Positions 1 to 6,708 of a DNA stretch of 10,773 bases are shown one piece after another. This DNA is from DATDYA01 sp035289165. GTDB lineage: Bacteria > Patescibacteriota > Patescibacteriia > Magasanikbacterales > GWA2-37-8. Below the pieces are notes generated by a model, which did not search any database, was not told the DNA's origin, and was given only the letters and a program-made list of their open reading frames with translations. The stretch spans positions 1-10,773 of the forward strand of contig DATDYA010000034.1 in NCBI GenBank assembly GCA_035289165.1. The letters run 5' to 3'. A program made the position numbers and the translations under genes. The stretch's first letter is position 1. Every line of letters begins with the position of its first letter.

Positions 1-1712
1 TACGGCTCGCGAGCCGGAACAACGCCAATGTCAAAGAGGAACTGATTCCAAAAGCGAGAGTACAGGAGGTGCAAAACTGTATGTTCCATACCACCATTGT
101 ACCAATCGATCGGCATCCAGTATTTTAATTTATCCATTGAACACAATTCTTGATCATTAGTAGGATCGCAATATCTTAAGAAGTACCAACTGGATCCGGC
201 CCAGTTTGGCATTGTGTCAGTTTCGCGTCGGGCGTTACTACCACAATTCGGACAGGTGGTTTTGACCCAGTCTTCAATCGCCGCCAACGGAGACTCACCA
301 GTATCGGTTGGTTCGTAGTGTTCCACTTCTGGTAAAGTTAGTGGCAAATCTTCTTCGGCCAAAGGCACCCAACCACACTTTGGACAATTGACTAAAGGAA
401 TTGGTTCCCCCCAATAACGTTGACGAGAAAATACCCAATCCCGGAGCTTATAATTCACCCTTTTTTCACCCCAACCATTCTTCACTACATAATCAATTAC
501 TGGTTGACGTGCTGCCTCCCAGGTTAAACCCCTAAATTCTTTCGGTTCTTCTAAAATACCATCTGGCGCACGATAGAAGATTTCTAAATTTCTAACTCTT
601 TCGGCCAAGTCTTTATCTTTAGGAAACAATACCGGCTTAAGCGGCAGGTTATATTTCTTCGCAAACGCCCAATCTCTTTCATCGTGGGCTGAACAACCAA
701 CGATACCAGTTCCATATTCTACTAAAGCAAAGCTAGCAACCCAGATAGGCAAATCTCTTCCTGTTCCGAGATAATTTTCGGAGTAGCGTCCGGTAAAAAT
801 CCCCTCCATGTCAGTCTCAATGTTAAACTTACCTTTTAATTTTTTATTTTTAATTTCTTCGACAAACTTCGCCACCGGCCCCTCATAAGCTGTCCCTTTT
901 ATTAATTGACCTACTAGCGGATGCTCCGGTGCAATAATAATAAAAGTTTGGGCCAAAAAAGTCTGCGGAATTGAGTCATATACTTCGAACTCGACACCTA
1001 GATCTTTTACTCTATGTTTAAAATTAACCCCTTCGCTCCGGCCAATCCAATTTTGTTGTTGGATTTTCGCCCGTTCAATGTAATTTACTTCGTTTAAACC
1101 TTCGAGAAGTTTATCAGCATATTTAGTAATCGCAAGCATCCACTGCTCTTTGTCTCGGCGCTCAACTGGCGTACCACAACGCTCGCATTTCCCGTCCACC
1201 ACTTCTTCGTTGGCTAAACCAATTTTACAACTCGGGCACCAATTAATTGGCATCGCTTTTTTATAAGCCAAGCCATGTTTAAAAAGCTGTAAAAAAATCC
1301 ATTGCGTCCATTTGTAATATTTAGGATCGGTGGTATCAACAGCACGAGACCAGTCAAAAGAAAAGCCCAGCATTTTTAATTGCCGCGTAAAAGTGGCAAT
1401 GTTTTCGGCGGTTACTTCTTTGGGCGGACGGCCAGTTTTAATAGCGAAGTTTTCAGTTGGCAAACCAAAGGCGTCAAAACCCATGGGGAAAAGTACATTG
1501 TATCCCTCCATCCGTTTCTTTCGGGAGATAATATCCATGGCGGTATAAGAGCGAGGATGGCCAACGTGCAATCCAGCTCCGGACGGATAAGGAAATTCCA
1601 CTAAGCCATAAAATTTTGGTTTAGTTGAATCTTCTTTAACTTCAAAAGTACCCTGGTCTTCCCAGAACTTTTGCCACTTCTTTTCAATATCTTTGGGGTT
1701 GTATTTATGCAT
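1..1712 (-). CDS. leuS: Leucyl-tRNA synthetase, 3' part beyond window
   Basis: This is a cytoplasmic class I aminoacyl-tRNA synthetase that attaches leucine to tRNA-Leu. About 570 N-terminal codons are present; the KMSKS loop and anticodon-binding domain lie outside the window. Seen: PYPSGAGLHVGH, the HIGH-type signature, at residues 41-52; a zinc-type pair CPSC...CERC in the first insert; the CP1 editing domain (APEHPLV, HDERD at 343-347); RQRYWGEP; a second CPKC...CPNC pair; and ETDTMPNWAGSSWYFLRY. The start ATG at 1712 begins MHKYNPKDIEKKWQKFW, the usual LeuRS opening. Odd: the threonine-rich editing motif, usually TTRPDT, reads DSIPQT (246-251), and VPAHDERD reads CSAHDERD. No Shine-Dalgarno is visible upstream. 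It is separated from gdhA by the small-RNA region and has its own likely promoter. The identity is very secure. Confidence 0.97.
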   Translation of the reverse strand, partial: MHKYNPKDIEKKWQKFWEDQGTFEVKEDSTKPKFYGLVEFPYPSGAGLHVGHPRSYTAMDIISRKKRMEGYNVLFPMGFDAFGLPTENFAIKTGRPPKEVTAENIATFTRQLKMLGFSFDWSRAVDTTDPKYYKWTQWIFLQLFKHGLAYKKAMPINWCPSCKIGLANEEVVDGKCERCGTPVERRDKEQWMLAITKYADKLLEGLNEVNYIERAKIQQQNWIGRSEGVNFKHRVKDLGVEFEVYDSIPQTFLAQTFIIIAPEHPLVGQLIKGTAYEGPVAKFVEEIKNKKLKGKFNIETDMEGIFTGRYSENYLGTGRDLPIWVASFALVEYGTGIVGCSAHDERDWAFAKKYNLPLKPVLFPKDKDLAERVRNLEIFYRAPDGILEEPKEFRGLTWEAARQPVIDYVVKNGWGEKRVNYKLRDWVFSRQRYWGEPIPLVNCPKCGWVPLAEEDLPLTLPEVEHYEPTDTGESPLAAIEDWVKTTCPNCGSNARRETDTMPNWAGSSWYFLRYCDPTNDQELCSMDKLKYWMPIDWYNGGMEHTVLHLLYSRFWNQFLFDIGVVPAREP

Positions 1713-1735
1713 AATCGTTAGAATTATTAATCCCT

Positions 1736-1764
1736 AGTTTACTTTAAAAATTAGGGCTTGACAA
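1736..1764 (-). promoter_or_regulatory. Likely leuS sigma70-type promoter
   Basis: On the minus strand, TTGTCA (1764-1759) is followed after 17 bases by TAAACT (1741-1736). The predicted transcript start is near 1729, leaving a 5' leader of about 17 bases before the leuS ATG at 1712. The -35 box lies on the palindrome CTTGACAAG and overlaps the -35 box of the divergent small-RNA promoter, so the two may compete for polymerase. Judged by eye from spacing and match only. Confidence 0.5.
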
Positions 1765-1786
1765 GTCTCATATTTTGTCCTATAAT
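1758..1786 (+). promoter_or_regulatory. Consensus promoter for upstream small RNA
   Basis: TTGACA (1758-1763) and TATAAT (1781-1786) are both exact sigma70 consensus hexamers, separated by the optimal 17 bases. The predicted start is A1793. No reading frame of note follows; instead there is a short structured stretch ending in a terminator, so this promoter probably drives a non-coding RNA. Confidence 0.85.
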
Positions 1787-1792
1787 ATGTTT

Positions 1793-1858
1793 AGTTATCA
1801 GTTAGTGAACTACATACGAAACGTATCAACAAAACCCCCGCAAGGGGTGTTTTGTTTT
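1793..1858 (+). ncRNA. Putative ~66-nt small RNA (upstream of pair)
   Basis: The transcript predicted from the consensus promoter starts at 1793 and ends in the T-rich tail after the hairpin at 1828-1856. Its first 13 nt (AGTTATCAGTTAG, 1793-1805) are unpaired in the fold I see. They are the exact complement of 1923-1935 in the next RNA. A small hairpin follows (ATACG, 1814-1818, with CGTAT, 1822-1826), then the terminator stem with a GCAA loop. I see no convincing coding frame. The family is not recognised. The design, a short RNA with a single-stranded 5' antisense end and a terminator, resembles antisense regulators, but function is an inference. It could instead be the 5' part of one longer transcript reaching 2018. 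Confidence 0.6.
1828..1858 (+). terminator. Intrinsic terminator of first small RNA
   Basis: The arms AACAAAACCCCC (from 1828, trailing C's to 1839) and GGGG-T-GTTTTGTT (1844-1856) pair for about 12 bp with one bulged T at 1848 and a GCAA loop (1840-1843). The 3' arm is itself T-rich and runs on in T to 1858. The reverse strand also shows a hairpin followed by GTTTTG, so some termination toward leuS is conceivable. Confidence 0.7.
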
Positions 1859-1867
1859 GCGCCAATA

Positions 1868-1876
1868 TGCTATAAT
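1868..1876 (+). promoter_or_regulatory. Extended -10 promoter for second small RNA
   Basis: TGC followed by an exact TATAAT (1871-1876) makes an extended -10 element. No good -35 is present: TGTTTT sits at the expected place, inside the preceding terminator tail. The predicted start near 1883 falls on the first bases of the closing stem of the following RNA, which supports the assignment. Confidence 0.65.
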
Positions 1877-1881
1877 GTCCA

Positions 1882-2018
1882 CGGCGGTCTGCGTGGAGAG
1901 TATTTGTGAACGGTTTCACACTCTAACTGATAACTAGTTGATACGACTTTGTCGTATGTGGTTCTCGACTCCACTGCTCTCCGCCGCTAAAATAACCCCG
2001 GGCTTCGGGGTTATTTTA
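1882..2018 (+). ncRNA. Putative structured RNA, three-way junction fold
   Basis: A closing stem pairs CGGCGG (1882-1887) with CCGCCG (1981-1986). Across a 3x3 internal loop it continues as GC plus GTGGAG (1891-1898) with CTCCAC (1969-1974) and GC (1976-1977), about 14 bp in all. Inside are the hairpins TGTGAA/TTCACA (1905-1920, loop CGGT) and ATACGAC/GTCGTAT (1941-1957, loop TTT). They are separated by an unpaired 1921-1940 that contains the site complementary to the first RNA. The terminator follows directly at 1988. I looked for the SRP RNA GGAAGGAAGCAGC-type signature, tmRNA ends, RNase P core and tRNA features and saw none. A divergent 6S-like RNA cannot be excluded. That it is an RNA is well supported; its identity is unknown. 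Confidence 0.65.
1988..2018. terminator. Bidirectional intrinsic terminator, small RNA / gdhA
   Basis: A 13-bp perfect stem, TAAAATAACCCCG (1988-2000) with its complement (2006-2018), has a 5-base loop and is followed on the plus strand by TATTTTTAAT. A-rich and T-rich arms flank the GC core, so it can work in both directions. It would end the second small RNA on the plus strand and the truB-to-gdhA block on the minus strand, whose last stop codon is at 2041. Confidence 0.88.
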
Positions 2019-2040
2019 TATTTTTAATCCTTTTAGATAC

Positions 2041-3282
2041 CTATCCTCTCCCCCGGTCCTTCATCGCGCTAGCGACACGATCAACCGCCAAAACAAAAGC
2101 GGCGGTGCGCAGGTCAATTTGGTATTTCTCTTTTCTTTCCCAAATGGCCTGGAAGGAATCGACCATGATTTTTTTCAACTTAGTCAACACTTCTTCCTCG
2201 CTCCAATAGTAGTTATACGCATTTTGGACCTGCTCAAAGTAAGAGACCGTGACGCCACCAGCATTGGTTAAAATGTCCGGGATTAGCAACACACCGTTAC
2301 GGAATAAAATATCATCGGCTTCGGGGGTAGTCGGACCATTGGCGAGTTCAGCCACCACCTTGGCTTTTATTCTATCCGCGTTTGCGGCGGTAATCTGGTT
2401 CTCCAAAGCCGCCGGGATTAAAACGTCTACTTCTAATCCCAACAAATCTTCGTTGGAGACACTTTCGGTCCCGGGGAAACTATTGACCCCGCCAGTTTCT
2501 TCTTTAAATTTTGACAGGGCCTGGATATCTAATTTGGTTTCAGATTTAATACCACCACGCGAATCGCTGACGGCGACAACTTTGTAACCTAAATCATTTA
2601 GAATCTTGGCCATGAAACTGCCGGCATTGCCAAATCCCTGGATAGCCACCGTTGTTTCTTCTCTTTTCTTGCCAAGTTTATTCATCGCTTCTTCCAAAAC
2701 ATACACCCCACCTTGAGCGGTCGAAAACCCCCGGCCAGAGGATCCGCCGATGGACAGGGGTTTACCGGTAATCATACCGGGAGCATGACTACCGACTAGC
2801 TTTTCGTATTCATCCAACATCCAGCCCATTATTTCTGGCGTGGTGTAAACATCTGGAGCTGGGACGTCTTCGGTTGGGCCAAGATATTTGTAAATAGATT
2901 GGATATATCCGCGAGACAATCTCTCTAATTCACCTTTAGATAATTCTTTTGGATTTACAATGACGCCACCCTTACCACCACCCAAAGGAATCCCAACGGT
3001 GGCACATTTCATGGTCATCCAGAAAGATAACGCCTTCACTTCATCTTCCGTTACATTCCAGTGATAACGTATTCCCCCCTTAAACGGACCGCGGGCGTTA
3101 TTATATTGACTGCGGTAAGCCGTAAAGACCTTGAGTAAACCATCATCCATTTTGACTGGCACCGAAACTGTTAGTAGCCGTTGCGGCTGTTTCAGTTGAT
3201 CGTGTATAGAAACCGGTAAATTCAAAATCTTAGCAGCCTTTTCTAATTGAGCTAAGGCATTGGTGAAAGCATTTTCTGGCAT
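2041..3282 (-). CDS. gdhA: Glutamate dehydrogenase, hexameric type
   Basis: Interconverts glutamate and 2-oxoglutarate plus ammonia with NAD(P), linking carbon and nitrogen metabolism in the cytoplasm. The 413-residue length is full for the hexameric family. Seen: GPFKGGIRYH with K68; MTMKCATVGIPLGGGKGG with K92 and K104, matching the substrate and catalytic lysines; PAPDVYTTPEI with D144, the catalytic aspartate position; the Rossmann motif GFGNAG (216-221); and LTNAGGVTVSYFEQVQN near the end. The overall text is close, from memory, to thermophilic archaeal glutamate dehydrogenases such as that of Pyrococcus. Leu/Phe/Val dehydrogenases are shorter and less similar. It starts 11 bases after the DUF4349 stop and is the last gene of the block. 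No clear Shine-Dalgarno. Cofactor preference cannot be fixed by eye; the second Rossmann strand ends VSDSRGG. Confidence 0.95.
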   Translation of the reverse strand: MPENAFTNALAQLEKAAKILNLPVSIHDQLKQPQRLLTVSVPVKMDDGLLKVFTAYRSQYNNARGPFKGGIRYHWNVTEDEVKALSFWMTMKCATVGIPLGGGKGGVIVNPKELSKGELERLSRGYIQSIYKYLGPTEDVPAPDVYTTPEIMGWMLDEYEKLVGSHAPGMITGKPLSIGGSSGRGFSTAQGGVYVLEEAMNKLGKKREETTVAIQGFGNAGSFMAKILNDLGYKVVAVSDSRGGIKSETKLDIQALSKFKEETGGVNSFPGTESVSNEDLLGLEVDVLIPAALENQITAANADRIKAKVVAELANGPTTPEADDILFRNGVLLIPDILTNAGGVTVSYFEQVQNAYNYYWSEEEVLTKLKKIMVDSFQAIWERKEKYQIDLRTAAFVLAVDRVASAMKDRGRG

Positions 3283-3293
3283 AGTTCTGAATA

Positions 3294-4247
3294 TTAAATC
3301 CTGTTAGCGCTCCTTCTCTTCATTATCTTAGTGATGCCCCAAATTACGAGGGTGATTAAAATCCAAAGCGGGATAAAAATCACCAACCAAATTAGCACGT
3401 TGACCAAGGCCTTACCAATAGCCGTTAGACCGCGGGTCGCGGCTTTAACGACAGCCAATGGTTTCCAGCTGTCCTCGTCTTCAAACGTCGGAAGACTAGA
3501 CGGGTCGGTAGACAAGTGGACAGTAATTGAAGACAGGTCAGCACTCTGGCGTAAATATTTCATTTGTCCTTGAATAACTTCAATGCCTTCCTGCACGCGG
3601 GTTAACTCTCTTTGAACCGCCAAGATGTCGGTAATTTTTGTCGCCTGAGTCATAATCTTTAAAAACTGGCTTTCCGTTGCTTGTAAATTTCTTAAGCGTG
3701 AGTTCAGATCGACATATTGTTCAGTCACGTCCTCGCCATTTATTCTTTGGCTTTTTACTTCACCAACTCCTTTGACGTTGTTTAGGTCTTCATCAAATTT
3801 TGCGGAAGGAATGCGAATGGTAATTTCTCCAGAAGGCACCAAGCCATTTTTATAAATATTACTAGAAACAATAAAGCCTTGACTCTTAAGAGCCAGGTCT
3901 CCAATCACCTTTACCCCCTCGCTGACATCTTTAACTACTAAAGACAAATCGGCAGTCTTGATTATTAGACGCTCGGTGGTTTGTGAATTACTGCCGTCGG
4001 TACCGGCTTTAGGGGCATCGAGATCATAAGACACACTATCCTCGACGGCTAACCTTTCCGAAGGCGGAGAACCGGCGGGTTGTTTAAAACTCAAGCCGAC
4101 TTCACGACTAGAATAACTGGGCCCCTCTTCCGGGCAACTTTCTCCAATACCACAAGGAAACTCATTTAGAGACCAGACCCACAGAGCCGCGAACACTAAA
4201 ACCACCAGGGCAATTAACCCCAGACCTATTTTAAAACCTTTATGCAT
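3294..4247 (-). CDS. DUF4349 domain membrane protein
   Basis: Function unknown. The 317 residues read as a DUF4349 protein: an N-terminal membrane anchor (about 7-26), a low-complexity Ser/Pro/Gly linker (about 40-90), then the domain. The domain begins at RLIIKTADLSLVVKDVSEG and contains the family-like stretches GFIVSSN, GEITIRIPSAKFDE, DVTEQYVDLNSRLRNLQATE and VQRELTRVQEGIE. Residues 180-235 should form a coiled coil. A second strong hydrophobic span lies at about 281-304, followed by a basic tail (KIMKRRS). The bulk is therefore probably outside the cytoplasm with both ends anchored. C32 sits in EFPC, which is not a good lipobox, so a lipoprotein is unlikely. It lies 20 bases after trxA and 11 before gdhA, implying co-transcription. 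No Shine-Dalgarno seen. Confidence 0.85.
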   Translation of the reverse strand: MHKGFKIGLGLIALVVLVFAALWVWSLNEFPCGIGESCPEEGPSYSSREVGLSFKQPAGSPPSERLAVEDSVSYDLDAPKAGTDGSNSQTTERLIIKTADLSLVVKDVSEGVKVIGDLALKSQGFIVSSNIYKNGLVPSGEITIRIPSAKFDEDLNNVKGVGEVKSQRINGEDVTEQYVDLNSRLRNLQATESQFLKIMTQATKITDILAVQRELTRVQEGIEVIQGQMKYLRQSADLSSITVHLSTDPSSLPTFEDEDSWKPLAVVKAATRGLTAIGKALVNVLIWLVIFIPLWILITLVIWGITKIMKRRSANRI

Positions 4248-4267
4248 AGAAGCAAGGTTAAAAATAA

Positions 4268-4591
4268 TTAAGAGATGTTTTTATCGATCATTTCTTTTAG
4301 ACGTTCTTTTTGAACGCCGCCCACTACTTGATCCACCACCTGGCCACCTTTAAATACGAGAAAGGTTGGGATGCTCATGACGTTGTATTGGCTAGCGGTT
4401 TCGTTGTTCTCGTCAACATTCAACTTGCCAATCTTGATACCCTTATCTTTGTACTCTTCAGACAAAGATTCCACCATCGGCCCCATCATCTGACAAGGAC
4501 CGCACCAAGGGGCCCAAAAATCTACAAAAACTGGGATAGCAGAAGAGAGAACCTCTTCTTTAAAATTAGCATCGGTAAATGTATGCTCCAT
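4268..4591 (-). CDS. trxA: Thioredoxin
   Basis: A small cytoplasmic dithiol-disulfide oxidoreductase that reduces protein disulfides and feeds reductant to enzymes such as ribonucleotide reductase. The 107-residue length is typical of bacterial thioredoxin 1. Seen: the active site WAPWCGPCQMM with C30 and C33, the buried aspartate position in FVDFW, the cis-proline P75 in SIPTFLVF, and the late GGVQKERL segment. No signal peptide, so it is cytoplasmic. It follows infB by 61 bases of very AT-rich DNA and precedes the DUF4349 gene by 20 bases. The thioredoxin reductase gene is not in this window. The bases before the ATG are nearly all A/T and contain no Shine-Dalgarno site. Confidence 0.96.
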   Translation of the reverse strand: MEHTFTDANFKEEVLSSAIPVFVDFWAPWCGPCQMMGPMVESLSEEYKDKGIKIGKLNVDENNETASQYNVMSIPTFLVFKGGQVVDQVVGGVQKERLKEMIDKNIS

Positions 4592-4652
4592 ATTTTATTA
4601 AAAAAATTAAAGATTAAAAAACAAAGAAAATTTTCCCTCCGCTTCTCAAGCT

Positions 4653-6668
4653 TTAACTTAACTCTAGTTTACGTTCTTTGGTTTCTTCCTTGTAAGCTTC
4701 TAACCTATCTCCCACTTCAAGTTTTAATTTACCATCAAAATGAACACCGCACTCTGTACCAGCCGGGATTTCGTTCATGGTCTGTTTACCAACCTGCAAC
4801 TCACTCAACTTTCCTTGACCAACGAGCTGACCTTTTTGTTTAACACGTACTTTACAGTCTTTTAACAACTTTCCATCATCCACCGAACCACCGACAATCA
4901 TAAAATTCTTTTCCGTACGGAAGATCGCCTTAACCGTGAAGACGCCCAGTTCGGTGGTGATTTTCTCTGGATTTAAAAGTTTAGTCAAATCTTCTTTGAC
5001 TTTGTCGAATAGATCGTAAATAACTTTGTACTGGTGGAATTCAACATTCCGATCTCTGATCATCTGGTCAGCAACAGGCGAAGCGACAACGTTAAAAGCA
5101 AAAACTTGAGCACCAGTTGTTTCAGCCAAGGTCACGTCGTCAGCGGTGATGTTGCCCAAACCCTTGCCAACAATTTTTACACTTACCTCTTCGTTTTTTA
5201 ATTTTTCTACTGAACCGATAATCGCCTCCAAAGAACCAAGCACATCAGCTTTGACAACTAAGTTTAAAGTTTTCTTAGCTTCTTCGTCACCTTCAGTATT
5301 AGAGCTTAAAACCTTCTGTTCCGCGCCGGTCTGTTGGTTGCGCTTAGCACGCAGATCTACTTGGACGGCACTACCAGCTTGGCTAAGGTCCAAAACATCT
5401 CCAACTTGGGGAGCAACTTTAAATCCTAAAATACGAACTGGGGTACTTGGCCCGGCGGTTAAAATTGGTTCACCTAAATAATTTTTCATGGCCCGGACTT
5501 TACCGTAAATCTGGCCGTTGATAACCAAAGGATCATTGGCTTTCAAAGTACCGGTTTGAACCAGGATAGTAGCGACCGGTCCTTCACCCTTGTCTACTCT
5601 TGCTTCGATGACGGTGCCGGCGGGGGCACGATCGGGATCAGCTTTAATCGTATTTTCGTGGACATCGGCCACAACTAATAAATTATCTAATAATTTATCG
5701 ATGTTTAAATTTTGTTTAGCGGAAATCTCCACCATCGGAGTGTCTCCACCCCAGGCTTCAGAAATAATATTATGCTGGGCTAATTCATTTCTTACTCGTT
5801 CCGCGTCAGCCCCTTCTTTATCTATTTTGTTAATCGCGACAACCGTGGGTAATTTCGCGGCTTTAATAATGTTAATCGCTTCAACGGTTTGTGGTTTTAC
5901 ACCATCATCCGCGGCCACGACCAAAATGGCGATGTCGGCTACTTTGGCACCGCGACTGCGCATGACGGTAAAAGCCTCATGGCCTGGGGTGTCAATAAAA
6001 GTAATTTTTCTTTTCTCTTTAGTGTTCGGATTGGCCCAAACTACCTGGTAAGCACCAATGTGTTGGGTGATACCGCCGGCTTCGCCAGCGACCACATCAG
6101 TGCTACGAATCGCATCGAGTAATTTGGTTTTGCCATGGTCAACATGCCCCATCACCACTATAACTGGAGCACGAATAACGGTGGCGTTTTGGCTTAAGAT
6201 GCTCTCCAGTTTTTCGACATGTTCAGTTGTTTCAATAACCGAGTTAATGCCCGCTCCGTCTTCGACCTGGAAACCCATCTCTTCCGCCACAATAACCGCT
6301 GTATCATGATCAATGTTCTCATTCTGGCCGGCCAGAATACCATTTTTCATTAATTCAACAATTAATTTATTTACTGGCACTTGCATGAGACCAGCAAATT
6401 CTTTGACGGTTAACTTGTTGGGGACTTTAATCGTGGCGCCAGTTTCGCGCCGCATTTCTTTTTCTAACTCTTTTTGTTTTTCTTTTTCCGCTCGATCTTT
6501 TTGTTCCATAGCGTACTTAATACGCTTCCAAGAACGGATGACTTGCTGAGCGACTCGATCGTCAATCTTCACAGCGCGAGCGCCGATATCAAAACCAAAC
6601 TCTGGTAAAATTTGTAAGAGTTTTTGGGGATGAATTTTCAATTGTCGGGCGAGTTCACTGACATTCAT
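4653..6668 (-). CDS. infB: Translation initiation factor IF-2
   Basis: A GTPase that brings initiator fMet-tRNA to the 30S subunit and promotes 50S joining. Numbering from the upstream ATG at 6680, there are two IF2_N-type segments (about 5-50 and 85-140) joined by a charged helix (58-80). The G domain has GHVDHGKT (178-185), DTPGHE (230-235), NKID (284-287) and SAK (320-322), followed by the EF-Tu-like domains and the C-terminal fMet-tRNA domain. At about 671-675 residues it is shorter than the E. coli form (890), with a reduced N-terminus. I chose the ATG at 6668 because it gives MNVSELARQLKI, the usual opening of the family, and because a strong promoter has its -10 box over the ATG at 6680. 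Read-through from truB could still use 6680. It follows truB by under 45 bases. Confidence 0.96.
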   Translation of the reverse strand: MNVSELARQLKIHPQKLLQILPEFGFDIGARAVKIDDRVAQQVIRSWKRIKYAMEQKDRAEKEKQKELEKEMRRETGATIKVPNKLTVKEFAGLMQVPVNKLIVELMKNGILAGQNENIDHDTAVIVAEEMGFQVEDGAGINSVIETTEHVEKLESILSQNATVIRAPVIVVMGHVDHGKTKLLDAIRSTDVVAGEAGGITQHIGAYQVVWANPNTKEKRKITFIDTPGHEAFTVMRSRGAKVADIAILVVAADDGVKPQTVEAINIIKAAKLPTVVAINKIDKEGADAERVRNELAQHNIISEAWGGDTPMVEISAKQNLNIDKLLDNLLVVADVHENTIKADPDRAPAGTVIEARVDKGEGPVATILVQTGTLKANDPLVINGQIYGKVRAMKNYLGEPILTAGPSTPVRILGFKVAPQVGDVLDLSQAGSAVQVDLRAKRNQQTGAEQKVLSSNTEGDEEAKKTLNLVVKADVLGSLEAIIGSVEKLKNEEVSVKIVGKGLGNITADDVTLAETTGAQVFAFNVVASPVADQMIRDRNVEFHQYKVIYDLFDKVKEDLTKLLNPEKITTELGVFTVKAIFRTEKNFMIVGGSVDDGKLLKDCKVRVKQKGQLVGQGKLSELQVGKQTMNEIPAGTECGVHFDGKLKLEVGDRLEAYKEETKERKLELS

Positions 6669-6678
6669 AGTAAAGTAC

Positions 6679-6706
6679 ATTATACTCTTAAACTCTCAAA
6701 AGTCAA
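6679..6706 (-). promoter_or_regulatory. Internal promoter giving near-leaderless infB mRNA
   Basis: On the minus strand, TTGACT (6706-6701) and an exact TATAAT (6684-6679) are 16 bases apart. The predicted start near 6672 is only about four bases before the ATG at 6668, so this message would have almost no leader. The -10 box overlaps the alternative ATG at 6680. The -35 box begins right after the truB stop codon (6711-6709). Confidence 0.65.
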
Positions 6707-6708
6707 AT

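Larger units (their letters stand above)
1792..1936 (+). repeat. 14-bp inverted repeat between the two small RNAs
   Basis: TAGTTATCAGTTAG (1792-1805) is the exact reverse complement of CTAACTGATAACTA (1923-1936). Directly adjacent, a second complementary pair (1808-1830 with 1937-1963) shares ACATACGA and CGTATCAAC but lies in the same relative order rather than mirrored. The two are therefore not a simple inverted duplication. If both formed, the pairings would cross. Confidence 0.85.

Noticed and set aside
1882..2018. SRP RNA, tmRNA, RNase P RNA or tRNA
   Set aside because: Signature sequences (GGAAGGAAGCAGC, tRNA-like ends, RNase P core, T-psi-C arm) are all missing from this stretch.
1713..2040. 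T-box leader for leuS on the minus strand
   Set aside because: No AGGGTGGNACCGCG-type antiterminator sequence, and the leuS promoter lies close to the gene, leaving no room for a T-box.
4592..4652. Terminator between infB and trxA
   Set aside because: GGGAAAATTTTC gives only a few A/T pairs without a GC stem, so co-transcription is more likely.
4310..4843. 177-codon plus-strand frame across trxA and infB
   Set aside because: Antisense to two clearly real genes, with no recognisable domain and no promoter or ribosome site.
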